Source of the DNA: Periplaneta americana
Taxonomy: Eukaryota > Arthropoda > Insecta > Blattodea > Blattidae
Direction: 5' to 3'
DNA length: 64,000 nucleotides
Assembly: GCF_040183065.1 (NCBI RefSeq)
Contig: NC_091120.1
Coordinates: forward strand, 183,174,396-183,238,395
A program made the position numbers and the translations under genes. Shown one piece after another: positions 24,755 through 39,343 of the stretch. The first letter of the stretch is position 1, and each line of letters begins with the position of its first letter. Below the pieces are notes generated by a model. It saw nothing but the letters and a program-made list of their open reading frames with translations. It was not told where the DNA came from and searched no databases.

Positions 24755-25441
24755 TTTTATTTTTTTTTAAGCAAATGATGCTACAGACATCTCCCAACTA
24801 AGTCAGAAAGTTTTCAATACAGTATGTAGTGCATTTATTTTTGTCCTATACGTTTTAGTAATGGTATCAAGAAGTGAAATTTGTATGTACCAAAATCTAC
24901 TGCAGCTCTCCCAATCCACAAGTTCACGAGCCGCCACTGGTCATTACAAGTAAAATCGCACAGCGACAAAACACAACATTTTCGTAAACTATCAAATATT
25001 TTTATGAATTCCAGGAATCAAATGAGACACGTATTTCTTTATTTCCACAATTATTATTTGTGCAGTTATGACTATTTGAAATTGCGAAGGCGCACTGTAA
25101 CATGTATCACTTAGTACTCTAATGACCGGTTTTACCAAGCTTCAATAAATCAATCCAAATGAAACATCAGTTATTGAACATTAAGATATTTAACAATTCA
25201 CAAAAATGCGAGCTGTTCACCAACCAAATTTTCTTAACATTTAATCAACAGTAAGTAATGCTTCATTATGGATAAATAAATGTGTTCAATACATTTTTCA
25301 TATCTATATCACAACATTTTTATGAAACCACAGCCTGCTATATCGCAAATCGTGTATCTGCTACATCATTTGCATGCGGGCCAACAATGAAGCAACGTGG
25401 TTACAAAGTATAGTAAATGGAGTAAAAATCAATTATTATTA

Positions 25442-25506
<65 letters not shown>

Positions 25507-27513
25507 TTCGCCATAATTATAGGATACCTGTTGTAATTATTGCGTTCCTGTTTCCAGTGGTCACCTTATTTGAGGGAAAATATATACATTAACTGCAATT
25601 TAGATATAGATAATATTCTTGAAACCTATTATCCAGAATGAAAAACATTGAAGACATGAATTTACTGTACTGTGAAGTTTACTTTTCGATTGCAGCGATA
25701 TTTTACTACTTAATTAACTTATTATTCCCAGAACATGAATTTTACCAGAAATCGAAAAGTATTGGGAATAAATTTGAATAAGGAACAAAGAACGTTTCCT
25801 TCCCAGGCAGGTTTCGGACCACGAAAGTTTTAGTTAGAGGAAGCTCAAAGAAAGCTTGCCCATTTGACTGATGCACAGAGACCGATATTCGGTCCTCGTG
25901 CCGCCATGCTCGTTACAGGGCTGCTATGAATCACCTACAGTAATGCTGCTTACAGGGCGCATTCGAAAGCGCGGTCTCGTATCGTGGAGTGTTGCTGTGC
26001 AGAGCGGGTAGAATCTAGCGTTTGCGTTACATTTTCTGCGTTTTATCCCTGATATCAGTACTTTAATTTACTTCAAAGTGTGTTTGTTAAATAACAGAGT
26101 TCTGTATAACATTCTATGTACTTAACAATGCTCCCCGTTGGCTCTAAATTAGGAAGTGCGTTACACAGTCAAACTAGGGAATTATTTATAACGTTTATAA
26201 ATTTATGAACAACGAAACAGGCTCCGCTCATAACGTAAGGAGTATATACATATTAAAATAAACCGACCATAGTACCCTAGTTATCGGAACATTTTAATAA
26301 AATCACATAGTATTAGTATTTTATTATAACGTCAAACATCAGTTACTACAAGATTGCATATTTCTTATAACATCTTTGTCATTTCATTCAGTGATTTTAT
26401 ATGTAAAAAAAAATCCGTGCTGCTGTATTTTCAACAATGTTATGTTATTAGTTACTCTGCAACTAGGTTTAGGTTCCGTTAAATGCGCTGTGATAAATCT
26501 CACTCGAAACATCAAGCCAGCAGACGACTGAGAACTGTCAACTGTTTGCCAATCGAATCAAAGCAATGTCGAGTGCACCCGAACGTTTCCGAAAGTTCGC
26601 GCAGCTTACCGTATGCTTATTAATATTTTTATTGATATATAAAATATTTCATTTGAAGCTAGTCTTGTTACATAGATAAATAATACTAATATTCCTCGAT
26701 TAGTTCTTATACTTTCTCATATAATGAAAATAAATATTAGAACTCCTACAAATGAAATTATAGATCCAATAGACGATACTATGGCAAGCTCTTCTTGCGT
26801 CTACCAGCCCATCGTGCTCTGAATGAACAAGGCTCTGAAATCAGCTATAAGGGTCGGTCCGGTTTTTTTGCCACTACTGTAGGACCTACATTTGCAAAAA
26901 TGTATTGTCTGTAGACATGCACGCGCTTGCGATCCCCGCTAAGGAACCTTTTACATACACAGTGTACGAGAAGGCAGGGCGCGGAAAGTTTTACCCCTGA
27001 TCTATATAACAGATTAGCCAGCCCCATGTGGAAAACGGCAACACGTGGAAGAGAACAACCACTAGGATCGCCACCGTCGATTGGGAACGACGCTAGATGA
27101 AAGTACAGTTGCTCCATGCAATTCAAATGAGAGTTATAACGTGACTTCTCATGCCAGCCGTGACGAAAATGTGATTCGCAAGCACATTGTGGCTCGCAAT
27201 GTTAGCTGTGCATTTCTCTTGCTTTCTACCTCCCCAACCCCCACCCTCTCACTCACTGGAGTCAAACTCCGTTCCATTTGTATTTGTCTCTGACCTGCGA
27301 ATGGCGTATCGTCGTAATGTCTCTTTCGAAACCATGTACCTCTACAAAAACGATAGTTTCAAGTAGAATGGAAGAACGCATTTTTTTTTTTTTTGCTGCC
27401 AATATGATGAGAATATTAAATGTATGATTTGTTCACAAGTATTACGAGGAAAACGGTTATATAACATAAAACGGCATTATACTATATGTCACTCATGAAA
27501 CATTAAAAGGCTG

Positions 27514-27552
<39 letters not shown>

Positions 27553-30500
27553 CCGAAGCTTCGTTCTTTCGCTTGCTCTGTTGAAGCCATGTTCGCTACA
27601 ACTTACGTTTCTGAAAAATTATTTTCAACAATGAAAATAGTAAAAACCAAATTCAGATCACGACTGACAGACAAATACATTCGTGATCAACTACGACTGA
27701 CAGTAAGTGACATAATTCCTGATTTTGAAACTCTGTCGCAGAGATATTCTGAAGACAATTAATTTTATGTTGTGATAATGTATCCTATGTTTTCTTATTC
27801 CTTTCTTTCTTCGTTACACATACTAAACATTAGTTTGTAACCTTATACTGTATAAAAATATATTTAAGTGCTTGGCGTAAGGAAAATGAAAATCAGTTAA
27901 TAAGTCAGACAGTTGCTTCACTTCCCCTTCGGGTGTCTGCCTCCCTCCATAGGTGCTATGCACGTTGCAGGTTACATAGTGGCTCGGCGCACGATCACAA
28001 TTTCGCCACGGTTGTCTTATGCAGTGGCTAGATGGCAGCATAGTGAAATTGATAAAAGTGGTTGCCGTCAATCAAAGCCTATAAGGCTGAGCAACTTACT
28101 ATATATGTGATAAGGGGTTTTACGAAGACTCGTTGCATATCATAGCTGGTAACACCACTAAACAATAAGTACATTCGTTCATCGGACAAGTAATAGCTTA
28201 AGGAACAGAATTACCTTATCTAAAATCATTTCATTATTGCTGGTTTAGCTAGAGGGGGGCACTTTAAAATACTATATGTTTAGAAAATCTAATTTAACGA
28301 TAACAAAGCTGGGTAAGACCTTAACACTTCGTGACATGAAACAGATAGTAGAGAGATAAGTACCCCAGTGCAATTCTAAATGATTGGTGCAAAAAGAAAT
28401 CATTCCTGTGACTGCTGTAATGAATTTATTTCACAAATACAGGGACATCATTTTATTTTTACTAACATTTTTAATATTAACCTGGCTATATCTTTGGATT
28501 AATGATTGAGACCCGGAAACACCACGACTGGAGTTCGATGATACTGGCATAATATACAAACAAATCATTTTACTAGGTACAGGAGGGAAGAAAAGTAGTT
28601 CATCCATTTACGTAAAGTGGGAAATATCACGATTTTGAGTGTGATAAATTTAATTAGGTTTTGTTTAATCAGAATACAGTACAGTATTAACAATAACTGT
28701 TTTTACTCACGAACTGAGTTATCCATGCGAACGTATTCATTATGCAGTGTATATTATACTGTCTACAGCACATTAGCGTACGATATAGAGAATGAAGTTA
28801 AAATGAAAAATAATCATAATATGCATATTTAAACACATTTTCGATGCAGGCTTCAGTTCTTTTGTGCATATTATTGCACTATAGACTATTGCATCTAATT
28901 AAAATTACGAGTTTCGTCCTTCATACTTAGTAACTCATGTTGAAATAATTCTGTACCTACTCTATAAAAGAGTACCTTACGTACTGTAAATTCAGTCTTC
29001 ACTTCTGCCCGACCCGCACAGATAAAATTAATCAAACATGCTATCTACTGTCCGTCCAAGTGGTTATGTCGCAGGATCGTAGAAAGGGGGGGGGGAATTA
29101 CGTGATAGTTAATTACTTAACGAGACCCTTTTATTTAAGTTAAACAGTTGCATAATATTACGAAGACGTCCAATTAATTCCTAACAGAAATTAATGTTTT
29201 CAGAAAAGAGCTAAGAAAGCCCAGTCACTAGTCTTTACAGTGGAGCGAGCAGAAGCAGGTGGGGGAAATCAGGATGCGACGTAGGCAAACGGACGACAGT
29301 GCCTGCGCGAAAATATGATTCAATATTGGAAGTTTTCGTCACTGGAAAACGCGAACATATTTCTGAAACGTGCTATAATCACTAAATCAGTACTGCTGTC
29401 TTGGTTCTGTGTGGAGGACAGTTGGAACTTCGTTAGTAGAAGGGGTGGGAGTGAAGTACATTAAAAAATGCAGGTACAATAAAAGTTGAAGTGAAAATAA
29501 AATGATGTCCCTGTACAAATATAACATGAAATGTTACCTCTCCAAGTTTCCATGGACATTAACAGAACGAAATATTGCAACAGTTCTCTGTGTCAGTTCG
29601 GGCTCACATGCTGATAATTTACGTCAGTGCAGTCGTAAGGCTTAAATGCATCATTAAAAGAAAAAGCATGAACAATATTGTTTGTAATGATGCGTGCGGG
29701 AAACGTGTTTGCACTCAGAGTGAGCCGATGTGGGCGCCATTTGTGACATGGCAGATGACTACGTTATACTCCATTACTTGCCACACCCGTGCCAGCATAG
29801 CCTGGTCAATGGAGACAATCTAGTTGCCTTAACTAGTAGTAATAGTAGTTTTACTTTTCCTGGCAGAGTTAAGGCCATAAGGTCTTCTCTTCCACTCAAC
29901 CAGGTTTCAAAAATTTACATGAAATACAAAATTATGTGACAGATTACAAAACAACACAAAAAAGAAGATAGTCTACTTTACGAATTATATAAAATATAGT
30001 AGAAAATTACAAATAGATAATATAAGGAGAATATAAAATAAAGTAGAAAATTACATATAATCAAAATCAGTTACATAACATAAGGGAAATAGATACAATT
30101 TATAAGACATAAACTGCTCGAGATAAATTCGACGATTAATTCACTTGAGATGTAGTATAGGCTACAGTTATTACAGTTAATATACTAATAGAAAAATATA
30201 TGTGGGTTACAAGACATAAAAAGTTGAATAGCAAAATCATACTATATGGCATACAGTTACAAATTATTAAGTAATATATCAAGATAATAAAAAGGAAAAA
30301 AAAAAGAAGAGAGAGAGAGAGAGAGAGAGAGAGGGGAGAAAAATAACAACTTGGTCATTTAGGACTATTTAGAGTCTTCCGCAATAGTCTAGTTCTGTTC
30401 AATAAAACATTTCTAAGTAAAGTGTACTTAAAAGATTTTAGACTCCGACTGCTCCTGATTTCCTGTGACAAGGAATTGCAGGAACGGGCTGTGTGTATTG

Positions 30501-33500
30501 TGAAGGAAGCAGATGTTTTTGTTGATATGGTATTGATAGAACAAAGTTATGCTGTGAACGCGTATCACGGTTGTGGTGGGATGCTAAAAGTGTGAAGCGA
30601 GGAACTAGGTAAATAGGTGTGGAATTATTTAAAATCTGATACTGCAAACAGAGTGAATGAACTGAACATCTCTCTCGCAAACGAAGCCAGGATAATTGTA
30701 AGAAATACTCGGACACATGATCATAGTGACGGCTGTTAAAAATGAAACTGACACAAGCATTATGAACACGCTGAAGCCTCAATGACAATTCAACACTAAG
30801 ATCACTATACAAAACATCGCAATAGTCAAAATAAGGCATCACCAGGGTCTGTATCAAGATCTGTTTCAGTTTAGAAGGAAAGACATTTTTCAGTCTTTTC
30901 AGTGAATGCAAGATTGAGAAATTTTTTTTACAGACATATTTTTACACGTGCATTCCAGCTGAGATTCGATTCGAAATGAAAACCTAAGTTTTTAACGGTA
31001 GTACTGAATGGTATTATAGTATTATTTAAAGTCACTGGCAAAAGTGTATTAATGCTGATGGAAGATAGTAATCTTTGATGTCCTAGTAGAATTACTTGCG
31101 TTTTACCTGGATTATCTACTGCAAGTACTGTGGATATGGGAGTACGAACACCTTGTCCTTCAAATACCCCAAAATAAAAATCACAAGGCGTTAGATCAGG
31201 TGACTTGGGGAGCCTGTGATGGCCTGAGTTCGTTTCGTAGGGAGAGACGGAAGAATACTGTACCTCTGATCAAGAACCGGATTGTACACTAACACACAGG
31301 TAAATAAAACTCAAGGCGCCATCTCACTCCATCTACTCCGTTGCACTAAAACTTCACTTCATTCTTAAGTTGTGCTCGGATCCTAAGCCTAATAATTATA
31401 CAGGGACATCATTTTATTTTTACTAAGATTTTTAATATTAACCTGGCTATACGTTTAGAGAACCGGAAACACAGTACGCTCTCCCCTTCCACGACTGTAG
31501 TTCGATGATACTGTCGTAAAACACAAGTAATTTTTACTAGGTATAGGAGGGAAGAAAAGTAATTCATCCATTTATTAGGAAATATCGCGATTTTGAATTC
31601 GATAATTTTCATTAGGTTTTTGTTTAATCAAAATACAGTACTGTATTAAGAATAAGTGTTTTTACTCACGAACAGAGTTATCCATGCGAACGTATTCATT
31701 ATGCAGTGTATATTATACTCTCTACAGGACATTAGCGTACAATATAGAGAAAGAAGTTAAATTGAAAAATAATCATAATATGAATATTTAAACACAATTT
31801 TTGAAAATGGTGGCCGTTCATTTCGATAGAGGCTTCAGTTCCTTTGTGCATATTATTGCACTATAGACTATTGCATCTAATTCCAATTGCCAGTTTCGTC
31901 CTTCATACTAGTAACTCATGTACCTACTCTATAAAAGAGTACCTTACGTACTGTAAATTCAATCTTCACTTCTGCCCGACCCGCACAGATAAAATTACTC
32001 ATACATGCTATCTACTGTCCGTCCAAGTGTTATGCCACAGGATCATAGAAAGGGGGGAAATCACATGAGTTAATTACTTAACGAGGCCCATTTATTTAAG
32101 TTATTTTAACCAGTTGTACAATATTACGTAAACGTCCAATTCCTAACAGAAATTAATGCTTTCAGAAAAGAGCTAAGACAACCCAGCTTTACAGAGTGGC
32201 GAACAGAAGAAAGTGGGGGAAATCGGGATGCGACGTAGGCAAACGGACAGTACCTGTGCGGAAATATGGTTCACTATTGAAAGCTCTTTCGTGACTGGAA
32301 AACGTGAACATATTTCTGGAACGTACTATATCCACTAACTTAGTGCTGTTTACTATATGCCTTCTTGGATCTGTGTGGAGGGCAGCTGGAACTTCATTAG
32401 TAGAAGGGGTGGGAGTGAAGTACATTCAAAAACTCAGGTACAATAAAAATTGAAGTAAAAATAAAATGATGTCCCTGTATATCTCACTGTGTTATGAAAG
32501 CAGATGTTGCATTCATGTTAACCTATTAATAAAATAATAGATAAGAATTAATAATAAATATAAAGCAATGTCAAAGTATGGAAGTAAGTAACACTCTGGT
32601 TTTCTGTGTGTTGCAGTCCAGTTTGCCGTTGATTATGTTCCATTCGCCGTCAGGGGCCTCCACCAAACAGTTCTACCACTACGGCCAACTCGTCATGTCG
32701 GGTGAGTACTCTACATACACTCTGACATCATTGAACATACAAGCACAGTCTAGTATATACAGTCACGAAGCTCAATATGTAATAAATATGCCTCCATAGA
32801 TAGTTGCTAACCACTAGGATCGCTACTATCGCCTCATTACAGACAATGCGGAATACTACCTGCACAGTCTATTGTTCCTAGCAACCTCAACAACTCAAAC
32901 TTCGTGACTGTATATACTAGATTGTGGTATTACTATAAGTAGACTTGCCATCCGTGCCGTTTTTCCCGGGACAGTTCCGATTTCGACCAGTGCATCCCTC
33001 GTCCTGAGATAATTTTAAAATGTCCCGATTTCATGGCATATTAGACATTCACAGTTGATTTTTGTTCCTATCAGATTGTAGGATTTAGTCTGGATTGGAA
33101 GATATTTCCGCACAGTCTCATACAGACATGCTTGCAATATGTGACGTAATGGAAAAATGACTGTAGTACGCATGTTTAAAGCAGAACTTTAATTGTCGTT
33201 GGTTTGTCAACAGAGTGACTGGTGCAATGATCATAATACACACTTTAGGGCAGGTTTGATCATAGTCTACAGGATACTTACTGAATCATCTATTCTCTGT
33301 GATCATCTTATACACTTTGACTTCAGTTTGGCGCCATTCAGTATTATGTCCGCATTGTTCCACTTAATGCGCCAGTAATTGGTTTCGGCGGAAAAGTGGA
33401 AAAAATAAAGATTTAGACGACCAATTCTACGACAGGTATAGGCATCAACGAGGACAACAACAAAGATGTAAAATACAGCAGCCCCTCTAGTGTGATAAGA

Positions 33501-36500
33501 TCTGATAGCTCTGATAATAAATCACGTAAACGCCCTGTTTTTTTTTTTTTTTCCGAGAAGAGTGACTGAAATCTTTGTCCAATATTCTTTTGAGAAGATT
33601 AACTCTATATGTAGATGAAATTATTGGGGATCATCAGTGTGGTTTTAGGCGTAATAGATCAACTATTGACCAGATATTTTGTATTCGACAGATAATGGAA
33701 AAAAATGGGAGTATAAGGGTACAGTGCATCAGTTATTCATAGATTTCAAAAAGGCATATGACTCGGTTAAGAGAGAAGTTTTGTATGATATTCTGATTGA
33801 ATTTGGTATTCCCAAGAAACTAGTTCGATTAATTAAAATGTGTCTCAGTGAAACATACAGCAGAGTTCGTATAGGTCAGTTTCTGTCTGATGCGTTTCCA
33901 ATTCACTGTGAGCTAAAGCAAGGAGATGCATTATCACCTTTACTTTTTAACTTTGCTCTTGAATATGCCATTAGGAAAGTCCAGGATAACAGAGAGGGCT
34001 TGGAATTGAACGGGTTACATCAGCTGCTTGTCTATGCGGATGACGTGAATATGTTAGGATAAACTCCACAAACAATTAGGGAAAATACGGGAATTTTACT
34101 GGAAGCAAGTAAAGAGATAGGTTTGGAAGTAAATCCCGAAAAGACAAAGTATATGATTATGTCTCGTGACGAGAATATTGTACGAAATGGAAATATAAAA
34201 ATTGGAAATTTATCTTTTGAAGAGGTGGAGAAGTTCAAATATCTTGGAGCAACAGTAACAAATATAAATGATACTCGGGAGGAAATTAAACACAGAATAA
34301 ATATGGGAAATGCGTGTTATTATTCGGTTGAGAAGCTTTTATCATCCAGTCTGCTGTCAAAAATCTGAAAGTTAGAATTTATAAAACAGTTATATTACCG
34401 GTTCTTCTTTATGGTTGTGAAACTTGGACTCTCACTTTGAGAGAGGAACATAGGTTAAGGGTGTTTGAGAATAAGGTGCTTAGGAAAATATTTGGGGCTA
34501 AGAGGGATGAAGTTACAGGAGAATGGAGAAAGTTACACAACACAGAAATGCACGCATTGTATTCTTCACCTGACATAATTAGGAACATAAAATCCAGACG
34601 TTTGAGATGGGCAGGGCATGTAGCAGATATGGGCGAATCCAGAAATGCATATAGAGTGTTACTTGGGAGGCCGGAGGGAAAAAGACCTTCAGGGAGGCTG
34701 ACACGTAGATGGGAAGATAATATTAAAATGGATTTGAGGGAGGTGGGATATGATGATAGAGAATGGATTAATCTTGCTCAGGATAGGGACCAATGGCGGG
34801 CTTATGTGAGGGCGGCAATGAACCTCCGGTTTCCTTAAAAGCCAGTAAGTAAATAAGTAAGTAAGTAAGTGGCTGAAATCTTTTGTGTAGGTAGGTTAGG
34901 TTAGTTCAGGTTAGTTCTGATTACGTTATGTTAGTTTATATTAGGTTAGTGCTTACATCAATAAGATGGGTTCCTAGTTTCCAACGAGTTAGCATTAAAG
35001 AATTGATACTGTTTTTCAACTTATTTTGTTGTTATTTTGGCAAGTTTTGTACTTTTTTTACATATGAAATGAGGTGATCCTGCTAAAATATTCATATACT
35101 GTTATAAGAGTACTACTGTTGAATATGTTGATTGATATGTATGAAATAAAATTGTCAGTAGCATTTGTGTCCCTAATTTTTACTTACGAAAGTTAGCAAG
35201 CCTAACTGTACGCCACAAAAGAAAGATAATATGTTTTACCTATACCTGTGTACTGACTGACAGTTAGTGAAATTTATGGCGATAAGAGGTATTTTTTTTT
35301 TACATAAACAGGAAATGTAATATTAGAAATAATTGGAAAAACCAAGTTGCGTGTAAAACGAGATAAACAGAAGCATTTGGTTGCGCTTAGTAGGAAGGTA
35401 GGCCTATTTGTTCTGCAGTTTTCCTCCGAAATTACCGTGGAATTCTAGAGAGAACTTCTGTGCTCGATGACTCTCGTGGCAAAATAATTGTATGCTGCTC
35501 GATAAAAACGACATAAGTCGCAAATTGCAAGTTTTGAATGGAGCAAAAGCGAAGTTTGAAATAGGTAAAAAAATCATTATGAAGAACTGGAAGTCGAAAG
35601 CTCTACATCATTATCAACAGACATCGAGATTTTGGACCCGATAGAATAAGTTTACTCCGTCCGTACTATAGACAGCTTTTTCATTGTGTTGGAGTCGGCA
35701 GAAGAAGAGACATGTGTACATGAAACCAAGTTCAGTCCAGTCTGTTGGTACTGTACAGTGACGTTCCAAAAAAAGGCAACTAATTTATCGAACATTAAAA
35801 TAAAATGATTGTTAGAGGAGAAAAATTCTATAGGACCAAAAAATTAATCTTTACATAGATTAAAATTTTCAAAATTAATTAATATGCTCTGCCTTTCGGC
35901 TTCTGTCATAAGCACAAGTGCAATACTTACTCAACATACATAATAATTCTGCACAGCATACACAACTTATGAAGTACAATACATGGTACTGTTACAATGT
36001 AGCCTACTACAACACACAATCTGAAGGTCTCAAAACTAAACTTTCTTTGGTAGTCGGCAAGACAGAGGCTACATTGGGAGAAGCTCCGCTCTACATCACA
36101 GGATGTAATGGATTTATTTTAGTAGGTTATTTTACGACGCTTTATCAACATCTTACGTGATTTAGCGTGTGAATGAGATGAAGATGATAATGCCAGTGAA
36201 ATGAGTCCGCGGTCCAGGTAACTTGCCCCGACCGGGAATCGAACCCGGGCCACCTGGTTTCGCGGCCAGACGCGCTAACCGTTACTCTACAGGTGTGGAT
36301 GATGTAATGAATGCAAAACGAAAAAACACCAAGTCATTGAAATCTATCTTCGCTACCCCAGCAGTGTCCGTAGACTTCTTCCCTGCTAGCATGTCTTTTA
36401 TGTCACAGAATATCGCATATATTAGATTAGATTAGATTTATTTATTTAACCTGGTAGAGATAAGGCCGTCAGGCCTTCTCTGCCCCTCTACCAGGGGATT

Positions 36501-39268
36501 ACAACTATAACATGAACAATAAGATTACAATTAATATTAAATTTACAATTACAATTACAATAAAAATTAAAGTACGACAAGAATACCTGATTAATGAAAG
36601 CTAGACATTTTATCATAGAAGTTAAGAACAAAGAATATTTTTGTATTTACTAAATTACAAATTAAACCTACAATAACAAAATTCTATATTGATGAAATCT
36701 TAGATTAATCACATAGATAACCACATGTACAGATCAAATCTAGTCTACTAGCTATCTTCTGTCCTCTCTTCTGATAAAGTGAACTAGGTGTACGGGACTG
36801 TTTTTATTGTCAGAACAGTACCTCCTCTCTGTGCCTTATGTGTATGACTGAGTAAATAAAGCACATGGGACGACAGGTAGGTCGCTACCATCACTGCCCC
36901 CACCCACTACAGTCCAGCTATCCAACTTGAAATCGCTCTGTTTTCATCTATCGGGTCTAAAGTTTCTAAGCCTGGTTATCAAAGAGGATAGGCATGCAGC
37001 CTTTATGTTATCTAGCGCTACATTTGTTATGTTCACATTGAAGTCAAACTCAGAACTGCCTACTTCTCATTTATGACCATTTTATCGCGCACCATATAAT
37101 TATTATATAATAAATTTCATGTTGGCGACGCTGAAGTGAGCTTACTTAAGTAACCGTGGCAGCCTATACTTATTTTAAGATAAGATATTTCTGCACTTGT
37201 GAAGGCCAACATTTTCCTCAAAATACAGACTTCAAGAGCACATGGGTCTTGAATAATAATAACTAGACTTCGTTGAATTGCCACACGCAGCATGCAATCA
37301 GGATGTCGATGTACGGTAGTAGGCCTATAGAAGAGGTGAGCGCCGCCCGGTCTCGTAGCATAAGCAGTTCATGTTTAGAAATGTGAGCGGTCCAAATAGA
37401 TAGAGCAGCTACAGCTAATGTATACCTATGTAAGCACTTGTTTTTGCATTACTGTGGTTGGAATAGTCAAAGCTTAAAATTTGTTCAGTGCAGACAAGAA
37501 TTCAATCAAACATACTACAATGAGAGTGTTGCTGTTCCAAACAATTGTCCCTGGAATACCCTTACCCCCGCAGCCAGTCTTGACCCGTTGGGGAACGTGG
37601 TTGGATGCTGTTAATTATTATGCAGAGTATTACGGCAAAATAATGGAGGTAATTTATGCATTGGATAGCATAGGCAGTTCCGCTGTTGCAGCTGTATAAA
37701 TCATTTCCTTCTAAACAGCTATTGGAAGATATTCTGTTCATTGATTCTAATTTTAAAATCGTGTCCAAAAGCATCACCCTGTTAGAATCGTCTAAACTAC
37801 AACTCTCTGAAGCCCTTAATATAGTGTGTAAAGTATCACAAACCGTTATCCAAAATAACAATTCACTAATTTCAGAAAAAGTGAAATGTAAGTTGGCAAA
37901 CATTATTGTTAAAAATTGTGCCTATTCACAACTTCGTATTATAAATGATGTACTATCAGGTCACGACAAGACGTCTGAAGTTGGTGTACTAAAAATTAGT
38001 GACTTTCCGTTCTTCAAATATGCACCTGTTGCGTCGTGTGATGTTGAACGTATATTTTCCCAATATAAAAACTCTTTGAGTGACCAACGGAGGAGGTTCA
38101 CTTTGCAGTCGCTCAAAATGTACGTAACTCTTCACTGCAATGCAAATATTCAAGATGATGCGTTATATTACATTAAATTTTAAGAGTTAATATATCTCAC
38201 TACAAAATAATTGTGTATTTACATGGTTAGATATTTCACACTTCAATGATCATTCATTATATTTCTTGAATGCAGGATATAGGTTTTATTGTAACCGCAG
38301 TATAGTGCTCAGTGTTTACATCAGAGGCATACTCCATCCGTTGCACGCCACCTTCTCATACAGTCTATACCGCGTCCATAGTAAACCTTACGATTCTCGT
38401 GGCAATTCCACGAAGTCTAGTAATAACACTGTAAGGAAGAATTAAACACGGGTGGTGTTACGTGAAGCAAACAAATTACAGACATGGCTCAGTCGGTTAA
38501 GGCGCTTGCCTGCCGGTCTGAAGTTGCTCTCGGGCGCGGGTTCGTGCCCCACTTAGACTGATTACCTGGTTGGTTTTTTCCGAGCTTTTCCGCAACAGTA
38601 AGGTGAATGCCAGGTAATCTATGGCGAATCCTCGATCTCACCTCGCCAAATACCATCTCGCTATCACCAATCTAATCTACGCTAAATAACCTAGTAGTTG
38701 ATACAGCGTCGTTAAATAACCAACTAAAAAAATTACAGACAACATAGTTGAGAGTAGGCCTACTTATGAACACATACAAATATTAGACACGCTATATAGC
38801 CTATATTCCAATTTTTACTTTCTCATTAGTAGTGTTAAGAATTGAAGGGCTCGGTGCAATAAGGTGTTAACCCACACGTAGTTACTTCTGAGATATGAGC
38901 ATTTTAAAGTTTAGAAAAAGCCATAATTCCAAATATTGAAATTTAAATGCTGGAACTGCTTTAAATGTGAAGCTTGACTCTTAAGTTACATTTATGTAAT
39001 TTTGAAACATTTTACCGAATTTGGAAGATTTATATTACAGGCATATTTGATAACCGGGAATGTCTATGTTGGTTAGCACCTTATTGCACCAGATGGTTGG
39101 ACACTGCTTTGAGAGGGATTACGAATGAATTACATACATAAATTTATTCTGAACACTTATACAACCTAACTAAATTAGAATTATAATAAATAATATCTGA
39201 ATTTGTCCTCTACACTTGGACATTCTAATTTAACGTTGTATTATACTGTGTTTACAACAAGATTTGCT

Positions 39269-39343
<75 letters not shown>

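Larger units (their letters stand above)
23267..24939. mobile_element. hAT element with 8-bp TSD GTCATTAC
   Basis: 1,673 bp flanked by GTCATTAC (23259-23266 and 24940-24947). Ends CAGGGGCGGCCCGT and, inverted, CAGTGGCGGCTCGT, a terminus typical of ZMYM/DUF4371-type hAT elements. It contains a decayed transposase. Confidence 0.92.
29850..31137 (-). mobile_element. 5'-truncated LINE (Jockey/CR1-like) with hairpin 3' end
   Basis: The minus strand carries the RT C-terminal region at 30438-31137, a 3' UTR, and a terminal motif with the hairpin AGACCTTATGGCCTT near 29880. It ends in a TAG/TAA-rich stretch. The same 3' motif stands alone at 36435-36500 and 44440-44510. Confidence 0.8.
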
